A stretch of DNA of 64,000 nt from JAICYJ01 sp963797565. GTDB lineage: Bacteria; Actinomycetota; Thermoleophilia; Gaiellales; JAICJC01. Under the pieces are notes generated by a model. It had not been told where the DNA came from, made no database searches, and worked only from the letters and a program-made list of their open reading frames with translations. The DNA is taken from assembly GCA_963797565.1 (NCBI GenBank), contig CAWCPM010000014.1, forward strand, positions 78,899 through 142,898, written 5' to 3'. A program made the translations under genes and the position numbers. Numbering within the stretch: position 1 is the first letter of the stretch; each line of letters opens with the position of its first letter. Below, piece by piece: positions 26,624 to 35,753 of the stretch.

Positions 26624-28101
26624 GGGTGCTGGAGCCGGCCAGACACGCGTACGGCGGCGGCTTTGCGCTGCTCAGCCGCCACCGCCTGTTCGCGTCGCTG
26701 GCCCTGCTCTCGGCCGCAATCCGCGCGCTGGTCTGGCTCGCATACCAGCCGGGGTTCTTCTTCTTCGGAGACTCGTTCACGTACCTGGGGAACTCGGTTG
26801 GCCTGAAACCGAACCCGATCCGCCCGATCGGATACCCGCTGTTCCTGCACGTGCTGTTGCTCGGACACGACATCGCCGTTGTGACCGCGGTCCAGCAGCT
26901 GTTCGGGATCATCACGGCAGGCATCTGCTACGCACTGCTCCGCCGCTTCGGCGCCGGCCCGGTGCTTGCGTCGGTGGCCGCCGCGCCGGTCCTGTTCGAC
27001 GGCTACCTGATCGACATCGCGCACTACATCGTCGCCGAGAGCCTGTTCATGGTGCTGGTGATGGGTGCGCTGGCGCTGCTCGTGTGGCGGAGCCGGCCCT
27101 CGCCTGCGGCCTGTGCCGCGGCGGGCGCCCTGCTGGGCGCTGCCGCCCTGACGAGAACGGTGGGCATGGTGCTGGTGATTCCGGCGTTGCTCTACGTCGT
27201 TGTGCGCTGGGTCGGGGCGCTGCGGATCGTGCTGCTCACGCTGGGATTCGCGGTGCCGATCCTCGGCTACGCCGCCGCGTTCGACGCGACCTGGGGCCAG
27301 TTCACCGTGACCAAGCACGACGGGTACTTCCTCTACGGCCGCGTCTCGACGTTCGCGAACTGCTCGAACTGGAACGTCCCGCCGGCTCAGCGCGGGCTCT
27401 GCTTCCAGGGTCCGCCGGGGCAGCGGCACAATCCCAACTACTACGTGTGGCACGAGTGGAGCGGCGCCGCGTACCACCGTCACCCGTTCGGCCTGGACAG
27501 CGAGCTGCGCTCGTTCTCGCTGGCGGCGATCGAGCACGAGCCGACGGCCTACGCCTCGATGATCCTGGGCGACCTGGCGCACTACGCGTCCTTCGGGCAC
27601 TGGACGACCCGCTTCGACACGCCGTTCACGCACTGGCGGTTCCCCACCACCCTGGACGGGCCGCACCTGGCCGCCACCAAGCGGTCGATCGCACGCCACG
27701 GAGGCACGCTGGCGCTCGACAGCTCGCTCGTGGGGCCGCTGCGCGACTACCAGCGGGTGATCTTCCTGCCCGGTACGGCGATGGCGGCGATCCTGCTGGC
27801 AAGCGTGGCGGCCGCGGCCATCGGCCGCCGCCCGCCGGCGCGGCGGCTGCGCGGCGAAGCGATGCTGTTCGGCTTCGTGGCGCTGCTGCTGCCGATGACG
27901 GCTGCCGCGACGACGATGTTCGACTACCGCTACGCGCTGCCGGCGATCCCGCCCCTGTGCGTGGCGGCCGGCATCGCCGGCATGGTGGCCGGCGACCGGC
28001 TGCGCGCGCGGGCGGAGGCCCACCTTCCAGCCGAGGCGATCGCGCCGGCCGCACCCGCAGACCCGGGTGCCGAGCCGACCACCGTCGGAACCATCGCCTG
28101 A
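26620..28101 (+). CDS. Polytopic membrane protein, GT-C glycosyltransferase-like
   Basis: 493 residues with about 10 hydrophobic segments. The first external loop has GDSFTYLGNSV, an acidic-residue loop as in GT-C enzymes that use polyprenyl-phosphate sugars. A large periplasmic loop (about 225-400) holds paired cysteines (FANCSN, GLCFQG) and aromatic/His-rich sequence. The GTG start at 26620 overlaps the GT2 fusion as GTGA. Together they suggest donor synthesis followed by outside transfer to an unknown acceptor. Confidence 0.72.
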   Translation: MRVLEPARHAYGGGFALLSRHRLFASLALLSAAIRALVWLAYQPGFFFFGDSFTYLGNSVGLKPNPIRPIGYPLFLHVLLLGHDIAVVTAVQQLFGIITAGICYALLRRFGAGPVLASVAAAPVLFDGYLIDIAHYIVAESLFMVLVMGALALLVWRSRPSPAACAAAGALLGAAALTRTVGMVLVIPALLYVVVRWVGALRIVLLTLGFAVPILGYAAAFDATWGQFTVTKHDGYFLYGRVSTFANCSNWNVPPAQRGLCFQGPPGQRHNPNYYVWHEWSGAAYHRHPFGLDSELRSFSLAAIEHEPTAYASMILGDLAHYASFGHWTTRFDTPFTHWRFPTTLDGPHLAATKRSIARHGGTLALDSSLVGPLRDYQRVIFLPGTAMAAILLASVAAAAIGRRPPARRLRGEAMLFGFVALLLPMTAAATTMFDYRYALPAIPPLCVAAGIAGMVAGDRLRARAEAHLPAEAIAPAAPADPGAEPTTVGTIA

Positions 28102-28125
28102 CGTCGGCCGGGCGCGCAGGCCGGA

Positions 28126-28131
28126 TAGGCT
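28126..28131 (+). promoter_or_regulatory. -10 box (leaderless) of flavodoxin-fold gene
   Basis: TAGGCT, then 6 bases, then GTG 28138. Confidence 0.6.
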
Positions 28132-28137
28132 GCGGCC

Positions 28138-28815
28138 GTGTCCACTCCCCAGAGCGCCGCAGCCCTTGTGGTGCTCGCGCATCCCGAACCCTCGTCCTTC
28201 GCAGCAGCGCTTGCCCACACCGCAGCCGACACGTTGCTGGCTGCCGGCTGGAACGTGGTGCTGGTCGACCTGTACGTGGAGGGATTCGACCCGGTGCTGT
28301 CGGAGGCCGACTTCTCCGACCGGCTGATCGCCGAGCGGCTGCAGCCCATGGATGAGCAGGCGCACGCGGCTGCCGGCGGCACGTTCGCGCCAGACCTCGC
28401 CCGCCACGTGGCGCTGTTCCAGGCGGCCGATCTGCTGCTGCTGGTCTCGCCCATGTGGTGGTTCTCGGTGCCCGCCATGCTCAAGGGCTGGATCGACCGC
28501 GTGTTCGCAAACGGCGTCGCCTACCGCTACCCCGAGGTGCCGGCGTGGTCGGGGTTCCTCGGCGAGAAGCGGGGCATGCTGGTGATGACCTCCTCGTACG
28601 AGCCGAGCTCGTTCAGCGACGACTCCGTGGGCGAACTCACGCACGTCCTGCACCCGCTGTTACACGGCACGCTCGCCTACACCGGGATGCAGGTGATCGA
28701 TCCCTTCATCGCCTACGCCGCGGACTCGGTCGATCAGGACACCCGCCGGCGGTACCTCGCCGAGCTGAGCGTCCGGCTCGCCGCCCTGCCGCATTCGGAG
28801 CCGGTCAGGGAGTGA
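28138..28815 (+). CDS. NAD(P)H:quinone oxidoreductase-like flavoprotein
   Basis: A 225-residue flavodoxin-fold protein of the NQO/KefF/MdaB group. LVVLAHPEPSSFAAAL (about 10-25) binds the FMN/FAD phosphate, and VSPMWWFSVPAMLKGWIDRVF (split as VSPMWWFSV and KGWIDRVF, about 102-122) is the family signature; GEKRGMLVMTSS follows. It probably performs two-electron quinone reduction. The last 11 bases overlap the convergent peptidase gene. Confidence 0.85.
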   Translation: MSTPQSAAALVVLAHPEPSSFAAALAHTAADTLLAAGWNVVLVDLYVEGFDPVLSEADFSDRLIAERLQPMDEQAHAAAGGTFAPDLARHVALFQAADLLLLVSPMWWFSVPAMLKGWIDRVFANGVAYRYPEVPAWSGFLGEKRGMLVMTSSYEPSSFSDDSVGELTHVLHPLLHGTLAYTGMQVIDPFIAYAADSVDQDTRRRYLAELSVRLAALPHSEPVRE

Positions 28816-29944
28816 GCTCGTACGGGTAGCTCGTGAGCGTCTCGCAGCCGTCCTCGGTCACCAGCAGCAGATCCTCGAACCGCACCTCACCGATCTCACG
28901 CTGCCATAGCCCCGGCTCGATGGCGATCACGTCTCCGGCCACCAGCGGGTCATGCCCGGCCTGACCGAGCGCCGGATCCTCGTGCACGGCGAGCCCGACG
29001 CCGTGACCGAGTGAGAACTGGAAGCCCTCCTCCGGGTCGACCCCCGGATTGGTGCGCTGCGTGGGAAACCCCGCCAGCTCGAACACCTCGCACGCGATCG
29101 CGTGCAGCTCACGGCCCGTGATCCCGGGCCGCACCGCATCGCGGGAACGCTCCAGCGCCTCGCGGACGACCGACTCGAGCACACGCACGCCGCCGCTGAC
29201 CTCGCCGACGACGAGCGTCCGGGTCATATCCGCCCAGCATCGCGACTCCTCGTCCCGCGGCCACAGGTCGATCACGATCGGCAGGTCGGCGGGCAGGGGC
29301 CCGGAGCCGGGGTCGTGACCGCCGCTTCCCTGCCAGAGCGAACTGACGATCACATCGGGCGGAGCCGGGGCACCGCTCAGCCTGCAGGCGTCACGCAGCT
29401 CCCTGCGGACGATCTCGGCCGTCAGCGGCTTTCCGTCGTGCAGCAGCTCCTTGCCCGCAGGCACGGCCTGGGCGAGCAGATCAGCCGCGGCGCGCATACC
29501 GGACTCGGCCGCAGCCTGCGCCCGGCGCATGCCCGCCAGCTCGGCCGGCGACTTCACGCGCCTCCTGGAGGCGATCGCGTCGTGATCGGGTCGCAGCACG
29601 ATGCCGTCGGCGCGCAGGCGGTCGGCCACCTCGACCGGCATCTCCGGGTCGACGACGGCGTCGGCCACGCCCATCGCGGCCGCCGCCCGCGACACCAGCT
29701 CCAGGTCGAGCTGGTGCATCTTCAGCCCGCTCTCGCGCAGCTCCTGGAAGCCGAGGTCGGTCAGGTCGTGGTACACCGCGTCGGGCGCGACCTCCTCGAT
29801 CCGGGAGCTCTCCAGCGGGCTGACCATGATGTGCAGCCTGCCGCCGACGATGCCGAGCAGGAACGGATCTCCGATCGAGAGCGGCAGCTCGTGGCGCATG
29901 GCGTACGAGCGCTCCGTGTCCCCGTAGAACAGCAGGTCGGTCAT
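28805..29944 (-). CDS. M24 family metallopeptidase (Xaa-Pro aminopeptidase-like)
   Basis: 379 residues: an N-terminal creatinase-like domain (about 1-145) and a C-terminal pita-bread domain. The five metal ligands are visible in IVIDLWP, WADMTRTL, SLGHGVGLAVHE, AIEPGLW and VRFEDLLLVTE. It cleaves N-terminal residues before proline, or an iminopeptide. ATG 29944 has TAGGTT 6 bases upstream. Most exact roles of this family are uncharacterised. Confidence 0.87.
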   Translation of the reverse strand: MTDLLFYGDTERSYAMRHELPLSIGDPFLLGIVGGRLHIMVSPLESSRIEEVAPDAVYHDLTDLGFQELRESGLKMHQLDLELVSRAAAAMGVADAVVDPEMPVEVADRLRADGIVLRPDHDAIASRRRVKSPAELAGMRRAQAAAESGMRAAADLLAQAVPAGKELLHDGKPLTAEIVRRELRDACRLSGAPAPPDVIVSSLWQGSGGHDPGSGPLPADLPIVIDLWPRDEESRCWADMTRTLVVGEVSGGVRVLESVVREALERSRDAVRPGITGRELHAIACEVFELAGFPTQRTNPGVDPEEGFQFSLGHGVGLAVHEDPALGQAGHDPLVAGDVIAIEPGLWQREIGEVRFEDLLLVTEDGCETLTSYPYELTP

Positions 29945-29950
29945 GGCCGG

Positions 29951-29956
29951 AACCTA
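29951..29956 (-). promoter_or_regulatory. -10 box (leaderless) of M24 peptidase gene
   Basis: TAGGTT on the minus strand, 6 bases before ATG 29944. Confidence 0.6.
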
Positions 29957-30019
29957 CCCGTCGGGCTCATGACGGGCGAATCCGCGAGTGTAGTGTGGCC
30001 TGGCGACCGAGGAGGCGGA

Positions 30020-30649
30020 GTGATCGAGCTCGACCATGTCCTGATCGCGGCCGCCGACCTGAACGCGGTCGGCCGCGAGTTCGACGCGCACTACGGCCTC
30101 TCGTCCGTGGCCGGCGGCCGCCACCCCGGCTGGGGAACCGCCAACCGGATCGTGCCGCTGGGAGACACCTACCTGGAGCTGGTCGCGGTGGTCGAGCCGG
30201 ACGAGGCGGCAGGCAGCCATTTCGGGCGCTGGGTTGCGGCGGCCCCCAGCGGCCGGCCGCTGGGCTGGGCCGTGCGCACGCAGAAGCTCGACCTGATCGC
30301 CGGCCGGTTGGGATTGGCGGTGACCACGGGCTCACGACGCCGTGATGACGGCCTCCTACTGCGGTGGCGCCTGGCGGGCATGGAGCAGGCCATCGCCGAC
30401 CCGGCGCTGCCGTTCTTCATCGAGTGGGGCGACGGGACACCCCTGCCCGGGCGGGCGGAGGCCGATCATCAGGGCGGGCCGTTGCGGATCGACCAGGTCC
30501 GGCTGACAGGCGACGCCGATCGCCTGGAGGACTGGCTGGGCGCACACCGCCTCCCGATCACGCGTGCGGACCGGGCCTCCGGCGGTCGCCGCGTGGTGCT
30601 GGCCGGCGCGAGCAATCGCATCGCGATTCCCGGCGATTCAGGGGCGTGA
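30020..30649 (+). CDS. VOC / glyoxalase-like domain protein
   Basis: 209 residues with a Glyoxalase_3-like layout. ELDHVLIAAADL at the N-terminus carries the first metal histidine; HPGWGTANRIVPLGDTYLELVAV follows (read as HPGWGT and YLELVAV), and LPFFIEWGDG sits mid-protein. The frame is open far upstream, but GTG 30020 has GGAGG just before it and starts on the conserved first strand. A TAGTGT box lies about 26 bases before the GTG. The substrate is unknown. Confidence 0.75.
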   Translation: MIELDHVLIAAADLNAVGREFDAHYGLSSVAGGRHPGWGTANRIVPLGDTYLELVAVVEPDEAAGSHFGRWVAAAPSGRPLGWAVRTQKLDLIAGRLGLAVTTGSRRRDDGLLLRWRLAGMEQAIADPALPFFIEWGDGTPLPGRAEADHQGGPLRIDQVRLTGDADRLEDWLGAHRLPITRADRASGGRRVVLAGASNRIAIPGDSGA

Positions 30650-30651
30650 GA

Positions 30652-30657
30652 TAGTCG
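30652..30657 (+). promoter_or_regulatory. -10 box (leaderless) of alpha/beta hydrolase gene
   Basis: TAGTCG, then 6 bases, then ATG 30664. The last base departs from TAnnnT. Confidence 0.45.
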
Positions 30658-30663
30658 ATCGGC

Positions 30664-31542
30664 ATGGCCACACCGCTACGAGATGCCACGATCCGGCTGC
30701 GCGACGGCCGCTCACTGGCCTATTGCGAATGGGGACACCAGGGCGGACCGGTGGTGCTGGCCTTCCACGGCTCCCCCGGATCGCGCGTGTGGTGGCCGGG
30801 CGCGGAGGTAACCGCCGCGGCCGGGGCTTGCCTGGTGACGGTCGACCGCCCCGGCTACGGCGGGTCCGACCCGCTCCCCGGCCGTCCGATCGCGGGCTGG
30901 GCTGAGGACGTGGTCGAGCTGGCGGACGCGCTCGGCATCGACCGCTTCGGCGTGGTCGGCTGGTCCGGTGGGGCACCCTACGCGGCCGCGGTGGCCGCAG
31001 AGCTGCTCCCAGACCGCCTGACCGGCGTCTGCCTCGCCAGCAGCGCCAGCATCGCCTATGCGGTAGGGACGAGCCAGGCGGATGACGAGGACCTCGACAT
31101 CTCCGAGCTAATCGACCGGTGGGGCCCGGCCGAGGCGACCGTCCGCTACGCCGAGAAGATCCGGGCCTGGGCCGAGGGCCTGCGGCAGGATCCGGGATCG
31201 ATGACCGATCCGGACGACTACGCAGCCGGCGACCTCTGGGTGCTGGAGCAGCCGGAGCCGAGGGCGGGCCTGTTCAGCTCGATCGGGGAAGGCGTACGCC
31301 AGGGCGCCATCGGGGCCGCCACCGACTGGGTCAACCTGCTCGCACCGTGGGGCTTCTCGCTTGCCGAGATCGAGGTGCCTGTCCACATGTGGCACGGAGG
31401 ACAGGACAGCTGGGTGCAGCTTGCGGACTTCGAGCGTGTGGTCGCAGCCATCCCCCACGCCGCGCTCACGGTCTGGCCCGACGCCGGCCACTTCGGCCCC
31501 GCCAAGCACTGGGCCGATGTGCTCGCGGCGGCTCTTGACTGA
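30664..31542 (+). CDS. Alpha/beta hydrolase
   Basis: 292 residues. LAFHGSPGSRVWW (about 36-48) gives the oxyanion loop, GWSGGAPYA (about 100-108) the nucleophile serine, and DAGHFGPAKHW the catalytic histidine. The fold is typical of epoxide hydrolase/esterase relatives. The stop at 31540 is followed in the same frame by 18 more sense codons to a second stop, probably chance or a remnant. The substrate is unknown. Confidence 0.85.
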   Translation: MATPLRDATIRLRDGRSLAYCEWGHQGGPVVLAFHGSPGSRVWWPGAEVTAAAGACLVTVDRPGYGGSDPLPGRPIAGWAEDVVELADALGIDRFGVVGWSGGAPYAAAVAAELLPDRLTGVCLASSASIAYAVGTSQADDEDLDISELIDRWGPAEATVRYAEKIRAWAEGLRQDPGSMTDPDDYAAGDLWVLEQPEPRAGLFSSIGEGVRQGAIGAATDWVNLLAPWGFSLAEIEVPVHMWHGGQDSWVQLADFERVVAAIPHAALTVWPDAGHFGPAKHWADVLAAALD

Positions 31543-31598
31543 CCCGAGCGATACGAGCGGTGGCTGACGGACATCCTCAGCTCCCAGCTGCTGCGCGG

Positions 31599-32540
31599 CT
31601 AGCCGGCCACGGCCTCCAGCAGCTCGTCGATCACCGCGACCGTCAGCGGCATCTCCACGCTCTCGTGAAACCGGGACGCCTGCCGAGCCCGCTCCTCGTC
31701 CGGTTCGGCCGGGTCGAGCCATGCCAGGCAGGAGATCTCGTTGATGTGGCCGAGCTGGGCGATCGTCATCGAGAAGTCGCCGCGGCGCTCGATCCGCCCA
31801 GGCCCGCCGCAGCGCCGGTACTCGCCGTAGAGCGCCCGCGCTCGGTCGGCGTCGCCGTACCCGAACTCGAACAGGACGCCGGACAGCTCCTGGCCCGGAT
31901 CGGCCAGCCCGCAGTTGTCCCAGTCGATCACACACAGCCCGCCCTGGGCTGTGGCGCGAAGGTTGTCCGACCACAGGTCGCGATGGCAGGTGCGAAGCTC
32001 GCGGGCAGGCACGAGCAGCCCTTCCAGCGCCACCAGGTCGTCGCGCATCGCGGCCAGGTCACCGGCAAACGGAGCTCCGGCCGCGGCCAGCCGCTCGACC
32101 AGCCCGTCCCAGCCGGCGGCGCCGACCGGCTCGGTGTACCAGGGATCCTGCGTCCGACGGCCGCGGAACGGTACCTGGTGGACGGCCGCCATCAGCCGCC
32201 CCACCCGGCCCGGATCGAGGCCGCTGTCGGCGGGCAGCACGTCGACCCATCCGTACACGCGCACCGGCAGACCGCCGATGTCTGCGAACAGCTCGCCGTC
32301 GGCCGTGAACGCGACGGCAGGTGCAGGCACGCCGGCGGCCACCGCCGCCGCCTGGAAGGCGCCGTCCTCCCCGTCCAGCTCCGGCGGACGGAACGACGTC
32401 TTCACCGCCCACAGGCCGCGCGATGTCTCGAGCTGTGCCACCTGGCCCTGCTCGCCGCGCGCGACCGTGCCCGTGAACATTGCGCCGTCGCCCAGCCCGA
32501 AGGCGCGAGCGATCCGGCCGGCATCATCGTCGCTGAACAC
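31599..32540 (-). CDS. Aminoglycoside phosphotransferase-family kinase-fold protein
   Basis: 313 residues with a protein-kinase-like fold. The N-lobe has GLWAVKTSF with the ATP lysine. The catalytic loop is CHRDLWSDNLR (HxDxxxxN) and the metal motif is VIDWDNCG, both intact. Members phosphorylate small molecules (homoserine, choline, aminoglycosides, sugars); resistance cannot be inferred. GTG 32540 lies 6 bases after a TAGGCT box. Confidence 0.85.
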   Translation of the reverse strand: MFSDDDAGRIARAFGLGDGAMFTGTVARGEQGQVAQLETSRGLWAVKTSFRPPELDGEDGAFQAAAVAAGVPAPAVAFTADGELFADIGGLPVRVYGWVDVLPADSGLDPGRVGRLMAAVHQVPFRGRRTQDPWYTEPVGAAGWDGLVERLAAAGAPFAGDLAAMRDDLVALEGLLVPARELRTCHRDLWSDNLRATAQGGLCVIDWDNCGLADPGQELSGVLFEFGYGDADRARALYGEYRRCGGPGRIERRGDFSMTIAQLGHINEISCLAWLDPAEPDEERARQASRFHESVEMPLTVAVIDELLEAVAG

Positions 32541-32546
32541 GCCGCG

Positions 32547-32552
32547 AGCCTA
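32547..32552 (-). promoter_or_regulatory. -10 box (leaderless) of kinase-fold gene
   Basis: TAGGCT on the minus strand, 6 bases before GTG 32540. Confidence 0.6.
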
Positions 32553-32581
32553 CCGCGGCCGCCTGTGGGAGGATCCCCGCC

Positions 32582-33547
32582 ATGCGGGTCGTCCTGAGCG
32601 TGGACATGGAGGGCATCTCACAGCTGACCGAGCCGCGCGAGATCCTCTCGTGCCGGCCGGAGTACTGGGCGACGGGCAAACCGCGGATGGAGGCGGACAC
32701 GGCCGCGGCCGCTCAGGGGCTGCTCGATGCCGGCGCCGACGAGGTGATCGTGCTCGACAACCACGGCAGCGGCAACCCCGAGAACGTCTCGCCGGAAAGC
32801 CTGCCGGCCCGCTGCCGCCTCGAGACGTGGAACGTGTTCGACCTGCCCGAGCAGGGCGTTGACGCCATGTTTCAGGTCGGCTATCACGCCCGCGGCGGCA
32901 CCGACGGGTTCATCTCGCACACCTACGTCCCCGGTCTTCGCTTCCGGGTCGGCGGCGAGCTGATCTCCGAGAGCCACGGCCGGGCGTGGGCGGCCGGCGT
33001 GCCCCTGATCGGCATCACGGGCAACGACACCCACCGCGACACCCTGGGATCGCTCGCGGACACGCCCTACCTGGTCGTGCAGGAGACGCTCGACCGCGGG
33101 TCGGCGCGACCGGTCTTTGCGGACCGGGACGAGGGTCTCGGTGCGATCCGCGCGTTCGCGGCCAGTTGCCTGGGTGACCTCGGCGACATCCGGCCGCCGC
33201 AGCCACCCGATCGGCCGCTGTTCGAGGCCAGCATGCCGAACGGCGCCGAGCAGGCCGATGCCATGCAGGCGGCCGGGTGGCGACGAACCGGAGAGGTGGA
33301 GTTCGCAGCCGAGCTGAGCGGCTGGAGCCAGGCGCGGGAGCCGCTGGCGGCCGCCATGGGCGCGGCGATGGCGGCTCTCCTGCCCTACTGGGTGGGCGCG
33401 ACCAGCGCGGCCGAGGCCTCGTCGCTTGACCCGGCTCGCGTGGCGGCCCTGACCGAGGTGCTCGCCGACCGCTGGTGCTCGCGGTCGTTTCCTGATTGGT
33501 ACGTCCAGGCCGGCGTCGAGCTGCGCCCGCCGCGCGCCACGATCTAG
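32582..33547 (+). CDS. M55 family D-aminopeptidase-like (DppA-like) metallopeptidase
   Basis: A 321-residue zinc peptidase. SVDMEGI gives ligands D8 and E10, DNHGSGN (about 59-65) gives the first histidine, and GYHARGGT (about 100-107) the second. SHTYVPGLRF and NDTHRDTLG follow as in DppA. It probably removes N-terminal D-residues or recycles peptidoglycan peptides. ATG 32582 is preceded by GGAGGAT, so here a conventional ribosome site is used. It is divergent from the kinase-fold gene. Confidence 0.88.
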   Translation: MRVVLSVDMEGISQLTEPREILSCRPEYWATGKPRMEADTAAAAQGLLDAGADEVIVLDNHGSGNPENVSPESLPARCRLETWNVFDLPEQGVDAMFQVGYHARGGTDGFISHTYVPGLRFRVGGELISESHGRAWAAGVPLIGITGNDTHRDTLGSLADTPYLVVQETLDRGSARPVFADRDEGLGAIRAFAASCLGDLGDIRPPQPPDRPLFEASMPNGAEQADAMQAAGWRRTGEVEFAAELSGWSQAREPLAAAMGAAMAALLPYWVGATSAAEASSLDPARVAALTEVLADRWCSRSFPDWYVQAGVELRPPRATI

Positions 33548-33666
33548 GGCTTTACCGCTTCGTCACGGACTGTCCACAAAACGGACACCCCATGCTTTCC
33601 AACCCTCGCTAGCTTGGCTTCGGGCGCCAACGGTCAGGCGCCGAACCCGGACGAAGGAGCTTGGGA
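33548..33666. other. Intergenic region before the PhoX-like gene
   Basis: 119 bases with no gene. It holds GTCC/GGAC arms around an A-rich centre near 33570-33586 and a GGCGCC pair about 20 bases apart near 33625-33644. GAAGGAG precedes ATG 33667. No clear Pho box is seen. Confidence 0.4.
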
Positions 33667-35279
33667 ATGCGATTCACCAAACGAGCAGCCGTGGCCGCCG
33701 CGGCGGGCTGCAGCTCGTATCCGCGGCGGCTGCGGAGGGAGTCCCGATGCTATCCGCTAGCAACGCGGTGCAGCCCAAGGTGGCCGGCAACGCGGTGCCG
33801 GTGACGCTGATGCGGGGCCTCGAGAAGGTCCCCGTCGCGCAGGGCTCTGACCGCATGGACGGCGGCACCGCCGCCAATCCCTACTACGGCTACGACGGCG
33901 ACGGGCCGATGGTGCCCGCCCCCGGCGACCTCCCCACCAGCACGCATCTGGTGGAGGCGACCAAGACCGAGCCGGACAAGAACACCTACCTGGTGCTGCA
34001 TGGCCAGAACGGCCCGGACCACTCCTACAACTACGGGACGCACTTCGTGTTCCAGGGCCATGAGGGCGGCTCACCCGGCTTCCTGTCGCGCATCAACCTC
34101 GACGCCGACGGGGCGCACCGGGTCACCCTGATGGCGAGCAAGGACACGAACGGCGACCCGCTGCCCGTCTACGACGGATCCACATGGGACCCGTTCGCAG
34201 GCCGGCTCCTGCTCACCACCGAGAGCAACTCGGGACCGAGCGTCTATCAGGCCACGCTGCACTACCCGTCCCGGGTGGCGCCGCTTGACGGTGTGTTCGG
34301 CCGCGCGGACTACGAGGGCGTGCAGGCCGACTCGGCCGGTCGCATCTGGCTGGTCGAGGACTCCGGTGGAGCGTTCGGCACAGCCAACCCGAATGCCAAG
34401 CAGCCGAACAGCTTCGTCTACCGGTTCACCCCGAGTAACCCGGACAACCTGCGGGCCGGCGGCAAGCTGGAGGCGTTGCAGGTGATCTCGCTGCGCAGCG
34501 GCAACCCGATCGTGTTCCACGACGGCCAGGTCGACCAGGACATCACATCGCCCGACCGCCGCGACCTGCACACGTACGGCAAGCAGTTCCAGACCAGGTG
34601 GGTGACGGTGCACGACAACGCCACCGACGGCATGGCGTCGTTCGATGCGAACGCCCTGGCCAAGGCGCAGGGGGCAACCCCGTTCAAGCGGCCCGAGAAC
34701 GGCGTGTTCCGGCCTGGCTCCGGATTCCGCCAGTTCGTGTTCACCGAGACCGGCGACACCAACGCACTGTCGGAGGCCGGCTCGGCGCTCGGTGGCTACG
34801 GAGCGCTGTACAAGCTCAGCCAGCCCGGCCCCGGCGCGTCGCACGGCACGCTGACGATGGTGTACCGCGGAAACGAGATGCACACCGGGTTCGACAACGT
34901 CTCGTTCTCGAGCGCCAACACGGCGCTGGTGGCCGAGGACGCCGGCGACACGCTTCACACGCAGCGAAACGCGTTCGACTCGCTGTGGGCGATCCGCACC
35001 GACGTCAACTACGGCGCGCCGCACGCACCGGCTCTGAAGCGGGTGCTGTACGTCGGCCGGGACCTCGGCGACATCGATTCGGGCTTCTCGGGGATGGACG
35101 GCTACCAGAACGAGGGTGACAACGAGGTCACCGGTATCCACGTCTCCGACGGAGATGCCACGATCGCCGGCCTGCTCGGTGCCAAGATCCCGCACCCGTG
35201 GGTACCCGGATCTCCGTGGAGGGTGTTCTTCACCGCCCAGCACGGCGACAACGACACGTGGGAGCTGATCCACAACTAG
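33667..35279 (+). CDS. Secreted PhoX/DUF839-like phosphatase, apparent frameshift in signal peptide
   Basis: A strong ribosome site (GAAGGAG) precedes ATG 33667, which starts MRFTKRAAVAAAAG. A one-base deletion near 33,707-33,711 breaks the frame, and the signal peptide continues in the other frame as LQLVSAAAAEGV. The mature part then runs uninterrupted for about 510 residues. It resembles DUF839/PhoX beta-propeller proteins: EGVQADSAGRIWLVED, GFDNVSFSSANTALVAEDAGD, FFTAQHGDNDTWEL, with Asp/Glu clusters fitting Ca/Fe binding. If the deletion is real, the protein is not exported. Confidence 0.72.
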
Positions 35280-35293
35280 CGCGGCTGGATGGC

Positions 35294-35327
35294 GCGGGGT
35301 GGGCCGGGGGCATCCGGCCCACCCCGC
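35294..35327. terminator. Strong hairpin after PhoX-like gene
   Basis: Perfect 14-bp inverted repeat: arm GCGGGGTGGGCCGG at 35294-35307 and its complement at 35314-35327, with a 6-base loop, starting 15 bases after the stop. There is no U-run. Confidence 0.8.
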
Positions 35328-35349
35328 GGGGGCTGAGTAGATCGAGCGG

Positions 35350-35741
35350 GTGAGCACGATGCCCTCTCCGAGACGCCGATGCGGCCGGAGCCGTTTCACG
35401 AATGGGTGAGCCGGACGCTGGAGGGGCCCGGCGCCCTGCCCGCAGCCGCGATGGTGGCGCTCGCAGACGACGCGGTGATCGGCCAGTCCGCCCTGACGCT
35501 GGAGGGCGACGAGGGCACGGCCGAACACCTGCTCACCTGCGTGCGGCGCGACTGGCGCGGTCGCGGCGTCGCGGCGGCGCTGAAGTCGGCGCAGATCGCC
35601 TGGGCAACGCAGGCCGGGATGGAGCGGCTGGTAGCGTCGAACGACGCGCCCAACGCCGCCATGCTGGCCGTGAACCAGCGCCTGGGATACCGAGTCGTGA
35701 GCGAGGGCGTGCTGGTCGAGGGGCCGGCGCGGCTCGGGTAG
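35350..35741 (+). pseudogene. GNAT acetyltransferase, N-terminally damaged
   Basis: TAGATC lies 6 bases before GTG 35350, which opens VSTMPSP and soon leaves frame. The recognisable GNAT part is in another frame from ATG 35379: HLLTCVRRDWRGRGVAAALKSAQ is the acetyl-CoA loop and NAAMLAVNQRLGY the C-terminal motif. Only about 120 residues remain, so the substrate-binding half is missing. It is probably non-functional, unless translation from 35379 yields a short domain. Confidence 0.55.
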
Positions 35742-35753
35742 GCTCCCGCGCCG

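Noticed and set aside
26542..28653. 703-codon minus-strand open frame opposite the GT-C-like gene
   Set aside because: Same biased composition; the plus strand encodes a clear membrane protein coupled to its neighbour.
31543..31602. In-frame 18-codon extension after the stop of the alpha/beta hydrolase (stop-codon readthrough)
   Set aside because: The hydrolase is already full length and nothing around the stop suggests readthrough; chance or a tiny remnant is more likely.
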